Shown here: one piece after another, positions 58,138 to 64,000 of the stretch
Numbering within the stretch: position 1 is the first letter of the stretch
Layout: each line of letters starts with the position of its first letter
Source of the DNA: Kribbella catacumbae DSM 19601
GTDB lineage: Bacteria; Actinomycetota; Actinomycetes; Propionibacteriales; Kribbellaceae
Direction of reading: 5' to 3'
Assembly: GCF_000372465.1 (NCBI RefSeq)
Contig: NZ_AQUZ01000014.1
Span: 100,795 to 164,794 of the forward strand
DNA: 64,000 nucleotides
The notes under the pieces: model-generated
The model's database searches: none
Told to the model about the DNA's origin: nothing
Seen by the model: only the letters and a program-made list of their open reading frames with translations
Position numbers and translations under genes: made by a program

Positions 58138-59820
58138 ATGACCACCACCGACGAACTGCCGGAGAGCCCAAACCGGTCAGGAGACCACGTCTTGCAGGAG
58201 AACACCACCAGCACCAGTACTGGCGAGCTCGCCAACGTACCCCTCACGGGTGCTGACAAAGTCGCTTACGCCTTCTACGCAACCGCGGCCGCCGCCGCAC
58301 TCGTCGGTCAGGTCTGGGCCGGCGCCACTCACATCCCGTGGCCGGAGGAAGGCTTCTCGCCGCTTCTCAAGGTCGCCCTGGTCACGCCCGCGGTGGCTGT
58401 CATCGAGCTCGGTGGCGTCGCCACCGCGGCCCTTGCCGACCTGCGCCGGCGCAAGGGCGAGCAGGCCTACGCCTACCGGGCCATGTCACTGTTCGCGGCC
58501 GTCGTCGCGGTCGTCTTCAACGTGGTCGGCCACTGGCGGCCGGAGGAGCGCTTCCTGGCCTTCGGCTTCGGCGGCCTGTCCGCGTTCGCCTATGTACTCT
58601 GGCTGATCCACAGCTCGGCCCGTCGCCGCGACGCGCTGCGCAATGCTGGTCAGATGGCAACGACCGGACCTGTGTACGGCGTCGTGCAATGGGCCCGCGA
58701 GCCCAAGGTCACTTGGGCAGCGCGGGGGATCGCGCTCGAGCACGGCCTCGGCCTGTACGAGAGCCTTCGCGCGGCTCGCGTGCAACGGCGCAACAACGCC
58801 CGACGCGACGCGATCGCCGGAACCGTTGCCGAGTACATCCGTTCCGAGCACCAGGACGAGCGGCTCGCGAAGATCGCCGAGACGACGTACGACGCGGACC
58901 GGCTGGCCGGGATGCTCGAGGACCGGATCAACTACGAGGTCATCACCAACAAGCTGACGCTCGCGATCTCCCCACCGCCGCCGCCCGAGCCGGAGCCGGC
59001 GAAGGAGGAGCGGACGGATCTGCGCGCCGCGGTCTGGGTCGTCGAGGGCACGACACCGCCGCCGGTGCAGCACATCCCCGTCCAGCAGTTGCCGGCCCAG
59101 CAGGTTCGTCCGACGGGTGGCGTTCCGCTGCGCGACGACGAGCAGTGGGGCGAGGCGATGACCGGCGAGCTGATGGCGGTCGACTACCTGCCCTACGACC
59201 GCAGTACGGAAGAAGCGGACGAGGCCGAGGTTGTCGACGTCGAGACTGCCGCGGCCGAAGCAGCTGCCCAGCAGCCGGTTGTGGCCAAGCCCCGTCCTGA
59301 CTCGCCGTTCGTCCAGCACCCGGTGGACGAGGCGCCGCCGGCTGTCGACCAGCGGCGCGTAGTACAGCCGAAGCCTGCTGTGGCCAAGCCGGCCCCTGCA
59401 GCGCCGAAGCCGGCTGCGTCGAAGCCCGCTGCGACGAGCAAGCCGAAGACCGTGCGCAAGTCCGTGCCGCAGTCAGCTGCGCCGGTGCCGGTCGTCGAGG
59501 AGCCCGTCGTGACGACGGAACCCATCAAGGTCGAGGAGCCGACCGTCGTCGCTCGCGAGGTCACTGCGCGGACAGCGCCGGCGCCTTCGCGTCCGGCGCC
59601 GAGGCCGAAGTCGTCGAACGGCAGTAGCGGCGACCTGGAGAAGAAGCGCATGCGTGCTTGGGCGCTGCTCTCCGACTGGCCGGAAGACCGTCCGCGGACA
59701 GCCGCCACGCTAGCCTCTGCGATCGCGTCGAACGAGACCGACGCCGCGCGCCTGCTGGCGGAGTACGACGCAGAGCACGGCACCAGCAACCTCACCCTGG
59801 TCGCCAACTCGCAAAGCTGA
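58138..59820 (+). CDS. DUF2637 membrane protein (Spd-like)
   Basis: A 560-residue protein. Four membrane helices in about residues 40-160 (VAYAFYATAAAAALVGQVWA, KVALVTPAVAVIELGGVATA, AMSLFAAVVAVVFNVVGHW, LAFGFGGLSAFAYVLWLIH) form the DUF2637 domain. Then comes a charged helical region and a long Pro/Ala/Val/Lys-rich linker (380-480), ending in a small folded domain DLEKKRMRAWALLSDW..ASAIASNETDAARLL that looks like a winged helix. DUF2637 proteins often belong to actinobacterial conjugative elements; no other conjugation gene is seen here. Confidence 0.85.
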   Translation: MTTTDELPESPNRSGDHVLQENTTSTSTGELANVPLTGADKVAYAFYATAAAAALVGQVWAGATHIPWPEEGFSPLLKVALVTPAVAVIELGGVATAALADLRRRKGEQAYAYRAMSLFAAVVAVVFNVVGHWRPEERFLAFGFGGLSAFAYVLWLIHSSARRRDALRNAGQMATTGPVYGVVQWAREPKVTWAARGIALEHGLGLYESLRAARVQRRNNARRDAIAGTVAEYIRSEHQDERLAKIAETTYDADRLAGMLEDRINYEVITNKLTLAISPPPPPEPEPAKEERTDLRAAVWVVEGTTPPPVQHIPVQQLPAQQVRPTGGVPLRDDEQWGEAMTGELMAVDYLPYDRSTEEADEAEVVDVETAAAEAAAQQPVVAKPRPDSPFVQHPVDEAPPAVDQRRVVQPKPAVAKPAPAAPKPAASKPAATSKPKTVRKSVPQSAAPVPVVEEPVVTTEPIKVEEPTVVAREVTARTAPAPSRPAPRPKSSNGSSGDLEKKRMRAWALLSDWPEDRPRTAATLASAIASNETDAARLLAEYDAEHGTSNLTLVANSQS

Positions 59821-59830
59821 CCCATTCCCC

Positions 59831-59917
59831 GTGCTCATTCGCCCCCTTTTCACCCTCTTCGACTGCGGCGGCTCGCTGAAGAGCTGCCGCCGAGGGTGAA
59901 AAGGGGGCGAATGAACA
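59831..59917. repeat. 87-bp hairpin element between convergent genes
   Basis: Outer arms of 27 bp (59831-59857 with 59891-59917) match at 26 positions and include CGCCCCCTTTTCACCCTC; an inner stem GCGGCGGCTC/GAGCTGCCGC fills the middle. On both strands the hairpin follows a gene end, so it could be a bidirectional terminator. Confidence 0.85.
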
Positions 59918-59935
59918 CAATGGTTAGGGTCATGC

Positions 59936-61135
59936 CTAGCCGAGGATGACCGGGAGCTCGGCGAGGCCGCTCACCAGGACGCGGCGCCACTGGAGTTCCT
60001 CGGCGGGCTTGGCGAGGCTCAGCTTCGGGAAGCGGCGCAGCAGGGCGAGCAGTGACTCCTGCAATTCGATGCGGGCGAGCTGCGCGCCGAGGCAGAAGTG
60101 CGGGCCGAACCCGAAGGACAGATGTTTGTTGTCCTTGCGATCGAGCTGCAGCTCGTCGGGGTTCTCGTACTCGCGCGGATCGCGGTTCGCGGAGTTCAGC
60201 GCGGCCATCACGCCCTCACCCGCCTTGATCTGTACGCCGTGCAGCTCGATGTCCTCGACCGCGACCCGCAACTGACCGACCTCGCTGAAACGGTTGAAGC
60301 GCAGCAGCTCCTCGATCGCCGGCGGCACCAGGTCGTGGTTGTCGACCAGCCGGGCCCAGTTCTCCGGCCAGCGCAGCAAGGTCGCGACGCAGCTGGAGAT
60401 CTGGTTCGCCGAGGTCTCGTGGCCGGCCACCAGCAGGTTGACGCCGAACGAGATCAGCTCGTCATGGCTGAGCCGGTCGCCTTCCTCGCGGGCCCGGACG
60501 AGTTCGTCCAGCAAGTCCTCGGCGGGCTTGCTGCTGTCGGCCAGCTTGCGGGTGACGAGCGCGTCGATGTACGCCGTCAGGTCGGTCATCGCTTGCTCGA
60601 CGAGATCCTTCTCCGCCATCCGCATGCTGTAACCGAGTTCGGTCCACTCGCGGAACTGCTCGCGATCGGCGTACGGGACGCCGAGCAGTTGGCAGATCAC
60701 CTGGATCGGCAGCGGCAGCGCGACGAGTTCGCGGATGTCGGCGCCGTCGCCGGCCTTCGCGACGTCGTCGGCCAGTTGCGCCGACAGCTCCGCGACCCAC
60801 GGCCGGGTCCGCTCGATCCGCCGGTGCGCGAACGTCGACGACACCAGCTTGCGCAGCCGGGTGTGCTCGGGCGGGTCGGTCGTGGTCAGGCTGTTCGGCA
60901 TCGGCTTGGCCAGCGCGACCCGCGGCGCCCCTTGCTTCACCACGGCGGCCCGCGAGAACCGCGGATCGGCGAGCACCATCCGCACGTCGTCGTACCGGGT
61001 CACCAACCAGACCTCGGCCCCCGCCAACGTCCGCACCCGCGCCACCGGCCGCCCTTCGCGCAACTCCGCGAAAGTCGGCGATGGATCGAACTGGAACGCA
61101 TCGGCGAACGGGATCTCCAGCACCGGCTCCGTCAT
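59936..61135 (-). CDS. Cytochrome P450
   Basis: A 399-residue bacterial class I P450. The oxygen-binding I-helix is LLVAGHETSANQ (AGHET, 237-241), the ExxR pair is EELLR (275-279), and the haem loop FGFGPHFCLGAQLARIEL holds Cys348. It needs separate ferredoxin and reductase, which are not encoded nearby. The substrate is unknown; the TetR and SDR genes upstream suggest a small catabolic or biosynthetic unit. Confidence 0.96.
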   Translation of the reverse strand: MTEPVLEIPFADAFQFDPSPTFAELREGRPVARVRTLAGAEVWLVTRYDDVRMVLADPRFSRAAVVKQGAPRVALAKPMPNSLTTTDPPEHTRLRKLVSSTFAHRRIERTRPWVAELSAQLADDVAKAGDGADIRELVALPLPIQVICQLLGVPYADREQFREWTELGYSMRMAEKDLVEQAMTDLTAYIDALVTRKLADSSKPAEDLLDELVRAREEGDRLSHDELISFGVNLLVAGHETSANQISSCVATLLRWPENWARLVDNHDLVPPAIEELLRFNRFSEVGQLRVAVEDIELHGVQIKAGEGVMAALNSANRDPREYENPDELQLDRKDNKHLSFGFGPHFCLGAQLARIELQESLLALLRRFPKLSLAKPAEELQWRRVLVSGLAELPVILG

Positions 61136-61204
61136 GCCCCCGACCCTATGCGGCTTAGGTAACCCTTCGCTCCTCGTCCCAGCGGGTCGCCGTCACCTCA
61201 GAGC

Positions 61205-61801
61205 TCAGAGCTGGGCGGCCGAGGTGCCGACGCCGCGGAGCAGCGTGTCGATCAGCACGGTGGCGATCGTATCGGTGCCGGACTCGGTCAGCCGGCCGGC
61301 GCTGACGTCCTGGCAGGCCTCGTGGATCAGGGCGTAGTACACCCGGCGGGCCCAGACTGGGTCGACGTCGGCGCGCAGTACGCCGGTCTCCTGCAGGCGG
61401 CGGAAGAGCCGGTCGCAAGAGGCGACCACCCGGGTCTGGATCTCGTCGACTTCGTTGCCCTTGGCAAGCGTCGTGTTCATCGAGAAGCCCCAGGAGATCT
61501 TCACCCGGAGCACGTTCGCGGTCGCCTGGTAGAGCGCGACCAGAGGTGGCGTGGTGTCGGGCCGGGCCTCGTCGACGGCGGCTTCGAGTTGCCGGCTGGC
61601 CCAGACCGCGAGCGAGGTGATCAGCGCTTCGCGAGTGGTGAAGCGCCGGTGCACGGTGGTCCGGGCCACCCCGGCCGCCGCGGCGATCTCCTCCATCGTG
61701 GCCGCCGGATTGCGGGCGAGGGTCCGCTCGGCCGCTTCCAGGATCGTCCGCACGGTCCGCTCGGCGTCCGCGCGCAGGGGACGGATGCTGACGTCGTTCA
61801 T
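61205..61801 (-). CDS. TetR family transcriptional regulator
   Basis: A 198-residue regulator. The N-terminal HTH is MEEIAAAAGVARTTVHRRFT followed by TREALITSLAVWASRQL. The C-terminal ligand domain is unassigned. It is divergent from the SDR gene at 61914, and an 11-bp palindrome lies in the gap. It may control itself, the SDR and perhaps the P450 downstream. Confidence 0.92.
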   Translation of the reverse strand: MNDVSIRPLRADAERTVRTILEAAERTLARNPAATMEEIAAAAGVARTTVHRRFTTREALITSLAVWASRQLEAAVDEARPDTTPPLVALYQATANVLRVKISWGFSMNTTLAKGNEVDEIQTRVVASCDRLFRRLQETGVLRADVDPVWARRVYYALIHEACQDVSAGRLTESGTDTIATVLIDTLLRGVGTSAAQL

Positions 61802-61846
61802 GGCTCAAAGATTACTCCACCGTCGCTCATTTTCCACTACTTGCAA

Positions 61847-61857
61847 CATCAGTGATG
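61847..61857. promoter_or_regulatory. Possible TetR operator CATCAGTGATG
   Basis: A perfect 5+1+5 palindrome 46 bp before the TetR start and 57 bp before the SDR start. Short for a TetR site, which usually spans 15 or more bases, so it may be half of a larger operator. Confidence 0.45.
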
Positions 61858-61913
61858 CCGATAGTACGGTTTGAGGGTCAGAGTAGATGCAACTAGTAAG
61901 AGGCTTATCGCTG

Positions 61914-62696
61914 ATGGATCTCCAGTTGAAGGACAAGACCGCGCTCGTCACCGGTGCCAGCCGGGGGATCGGCCTGGCTGTGGTCGAGCGGCTCGTCGAG
62001 GAAGGCGTCCGGGTCGTCGCCGCGGCCCGGACCAGTACTCCGGCGCTGAAGGAGACGGGCGCGTTCGTAGTACCGGTGGACCTGACCGAGCCGGACGGAC
62101 CGGAGCGCTTGGTCGCGGCGGCCGGCCAGGAATTTGGCGAGCTCGACCTGCTGGTGAACAACGTCGGGGGTGGTGACGGTGACGCGACGGCCGGGTTCCT
62201 CGGGGTCGACGACGAGGTCTGGCGGCAGATCTTCGGGGTGAACTTCTTCGCGACCGTGAAGACCACCCGGGCGGCGCTGCCGAGCCTGATCCGGCAGCGC
62301 GGCGCGATCGTCAACATCTCGTCGAACGGCGCGCGGATCCCGTCCAGCGGGCCGGTCGCCTACACGACGGCGAAGGCCGCGCTGACCGCCCTCGGCAAGG
62401 CCTTGGCTGAGGAGTTCGGACCGCAGGGCGTGCGGGTCAACACTGTCTCACCGGGGCCGGTGCGCACGGCACTCTGGGAGCACCCGGAGGGGTACGGCGG
62501 CCAGCTCGCGCGAAAGTTCGGCGTACCGCAGGAGCAGTTGCTGGCGGCGTTGCCCGGGCAGGTGGGGATGCTGACGGGTCGCCTGATCGAGGCCGGCGAG
62601 GTCGCCGACCTGGTCGTGCAACTCTGTTCACCCCGCGCGGGCAGCATCATGGGTGCCGACTATCTGATCGACGGCGGAATCCTCAAGAGCGCCTAG
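61914..62696 (+). CDS. SDR family oxidoreductase
   Basis: A 260-residue classical SDR. Cofactor motif TALVTGASRGIGLAVVERL; LLVNNVGGGDGD for the NNAG region; catalytic Ser in IVNISSNGARI and YTTAKAALTALGKALAEEFG with Tyr and Lys; VNTVSPGPVRTALW and the C-terminal IMGADYLIDGG. ATG 61914 is supported by the N terminus; the longer start at 61887 is not. Confidence 0.93.
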   Translation: MDLQLKDKTALVTGASRGIGLAVVERLVEEGVRVVAAARTSTPALKETGAFVVPVDLTEPDGPERLVAAAGQEFGELDLLVNNVGGGDGDATAGFLGVDDEVWRQIFGVNFFATVKTTRAALPSLIRQRGAIVNISSNGARIPSSGPVAYTTAKAALTALGKALAEEFGPQGVRVNTVSPGPVRTALWEHPEGYGGQLARKFGVPQEQLLAALPGQVGMLTGRLIEAGEVADLVVQLCSPRAGSIMGADYLIDGGILKSA

Positions 62697-62711
62697 CTTT
62701 TCCCGACAGGG

Positions 62712-63659
62712 TCAGCCAATCGGGGCGAAGGTTCTCCGGTACGCCGTCGGGGTGGTGGCCAGCGCTTTGGTGAAGTGCTGGCGGAGGAGGAGGGGGCTGC
62801 CGAAGCCGCTGGCTGTTGCTATCTGGTCGATGGTGAGATCGGTGGTCTCCAGAAGCTCCTGGGCGCGGCTGATGCGCAGGCGGATGACCCATTGCAGTGG
62901 CGTGCTGCCGGTCTGGGCACGGAACTGGCGGCTGAGGGTGCGGGTGCTCATCGAGGCGTGGCCGGCGATCGAGGCGAGGGTCAGGGGTTCGGTGAGGTGC
63001 TCTTGCATCCAGCGCATCACGGGCTCCAGCGAACCCTCGCCGGCGATGGCGGGCGCGGTCAGGAACTGCGCCTGCCCGCCGTCGCGATGAGGCGCCATCA
63101 CGAGCCGGCGCGCGACAGTGGCCGCGACCGCGGAACCGTGATCCTGACGGACCAGATGGAGGCAGAGATCCAGCCCGGCGGTCACTCCGGCGGAGGTGAG
63201 CAAGTCGCCGTCGTCGAGGTAGAGCACGTCGGTGGCCACCTCGACCTTGGGGTAGCGGCGAGCCAGTTCCTCCGCATGCGCCCAATGCGTCGCGGCCGGG
63301 CGACCGTCGAGCAACCCGGCGGCGGCAAGCGTGAAGGCACCTGTGCAGATCGCCGCGATCCGGATGCCCCGGCGATGCGCCTCGCGCACGGTGGCGAGCA
63401 CCTCGGCCGATGCCGTGTACGACGCCGGCACGATCAGGGTGTCGGCGTCCAACGCGTCCTCGAATCGGTACGGCGCCTGCGCACGGAAGATCTCCAGCCG
63501 ATGCGCGCGCACCGTAGTACCGGCTGAGCTGCCGCACACGCGCACGTCGTACAACGGCTCGCCACTGATCGGATCGTACGCCGCCGCGAACACCTGGCAA
63601 GCCCCAGCCAACTCCAACCCGACCGCACCCTCAACGGCCAGCACCGCAACAATCCGCAT
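62712..63659 (-). CDS. GlxA family AraC-type transcriptional regulator
   Basis: A 315-residue regulator. The N-terminal DJ-1/PfpI-like domain (VAVLAVEGAVGLELAGACQV, AAICTGAFTLAAAGLLDG with the nucleophile-elbow Cys) is followed by an AraC HTH pair: ASIAGHASMSTRTLSRQFRA and IDQIATASGFGSPLLLRQHF. Such GlxA proteins usually activate catabolic genes; the target here is unknown. It is convergent with the SDR gene (15-bp gap). Confidence 0.92.
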   Translation of the reverse strand: MRIVAVLAVEGAVGLELAGACQVFAAAYDPISGEPLYDVRVCGSSAGTTVRAHRLEIFRAQAPYRFEDALDADTLIVPASYTASAEVLATVREAHRRGIRIAAICTGAFTLAAAGLLDGRPAATHWAHAEELARRYPKVEVATDVLYLDDGDLLTSAGVTAGLDLCLHLVRQDHGSAVAATVARRLVMAPHRDGGQAQFLTAPAIAGEGSLEPVMRWMQEHLTEPLTLASIAGHASMSTRTLSRQFRAQTGSTPLQWVIRLRISRAQELLETTDLTIDQIATASGFGSPLLLRQHFTKALATTPTAYRRTFAPIG

Positions 63660-63759
63660 GGCTTGAACCTAACCAACGACGACTATCAAGCCACTCCCGT
63701 ACCCCGGTCCGAGCATGTCCCGAGTTGTGTGGAACTTGGGTGACGATCCACGGTGAACT

Positions 63760-64000
63760 CTAGGCGACGGCACCGACAGTTTCTGTGTGGTCGGTGGTGT
63801 CGGGGTGGGTGTGTCGGTGGAGGGCGGCGACGAGCTGTGGCATGTGTTTGTAGCCCTTGATGCGGCGGAAGGATCGTTCGGCGTTGAGCATGCCGGCCGC
63901 GGTCCAGCGCAGCACCATGTGCCCGTCGCGCCAGCGGGACACGTTGCGGTTGGTGGTTCGGGCGATCGAGATCATCGACTCCACGGGGTTGGAGGTGGTC
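63760..64000 (-). CDS. IS256-family transposase, C-terminal part, runs off the window
   Basis: The frame reads in from the right edge with TTSNPVESMISIARTTNRNV followed by SRWRDGHMVLRWTAAGMLNA, the conserved C-terminal block of IS256/Mutator-type transposases, then stops at 63760. The GTG near 63984 is an internal codon. The left end of the IS probably lies a little further left, near 63726-63755, where GTGTGGAACTTGGGTGACG looks like a terminal repeat. Confidence 0.85.
   Translation of the reverse strand, partial: TTSNPVESMISIARTTNRNVSRWRDGHMVLRWTAAGMLNAERSFRRIKGYKHMPQLVAALHRHTHPDTTDHTETVGAVA

Noticed and set aside
63726..63755. Complete IS256 element
   Set aside because: Only the left part is inside the window; the other end and most of the transposase lie beyond 64000.
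1..64000. tRNA or rRNA genes
   Set aside because: No cloverleaf with a T-loop GTTCGAATC-type box or rRNA-like segment was recognised by eye; a covariance-model scan would settle it.

Overview
The window is high-GC actinobacterial DNA, probably from Kribbella or a near relative in the Nocardioidaceae. Two things point there. GTG and TTG starts, ATGA/GTGA gene overlaps and near-leaderless promoters are common. The order HTH protein / bS22 / GalE2-like / PlsC-like / SerB1-like HAD / glutaredoxin / hemA-hemC-hemD-hemB also matches the Rv0500A-Rv0512 block of Mycobacterium tuberculosis and the bldN-rex-hem region of Streptomyces. The genus is an inference from gene content.

Layout. 1-5.9 kb: a membrane protein, an F420-type LLM oxidoreductase, an endonuclease/exonuclease/phosphatase-family protein, trpS behind a Trp leader peptide and attenuator, an AcuC-like deacetylase and a small HTH protein. 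6-15 kb: an accessory block splitting the conserved pair HTH protein/bS22. It holds a MarR regulator with its operator and an amidohydrolase, an AfsR-like remnant, an MFS exporter, a metG behind a Met leader peptide and attenuator, an orphan dnaN, two crcB genes and a decayed methyltransferase next to a GNAT gene. 15-28.2 kb: the conserved core, namely bS22, epimerase, acyltransferase, an ECF sigma/anti-sigma/HAD cluster of the BldN/RsbN type, an acyl-CoA synthetase, glutaredoxin, rex and the haem genes. 28.3-36.2 kb: a secreted protein, a CPBP protease, an unusual two-part histidine kinase with its response regulator, an MFS transporter, a RibD-type reductase and an NmrA-like protein.

36.2-53.6 kb is a carbohydrate-use region. 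It has two complete ABC importers, a LacI regulator, an FAD oxidoreductase, two large Tat-exported proteins that look like glycan-degrading enzymes, and a Gfo/Idh/MocA dehydrogenase. Between the two halves sits an ECF41 sigma factor with its DoxX and AhpD-like partners. Operator-like sites of one LacI type lie in front of both Tat-exported genes and the second importer, suggesting one regulon. 53.7-64 kb: a Tat-exported SDR, a second NarL-type two-component pair, a broken phosphotransferase, a DUF2637 protein, a P450 with a TetR regulator and an SDR, a GlxA-type regulator, and the end of an IS256-type transposase at the right edge.

The most interesting signal is a matched pair of 12-codon leader peptides, VNKLTLQQWWAA before trpS and MNSFSSQQMMPR before metG. 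Each sits 6 bases after a -10-like hexamer and is followed by a terminator hairpin. The trpS case fits what is known of the auxiliary, antibiotic-resistant TrpRS of Streptomyces coelicolor. The metG case looks like the same design applied to MetRS. With an orphan sliding clamp and an exporter beside it, this suggests a conditional set of spare antibiotic targets. The window also carries several small palindromic repeat families (102 bp x2, 91-92 bp x2, a 60-bp palindrome, an 87-bp hairpin) and at least six decayed genes.
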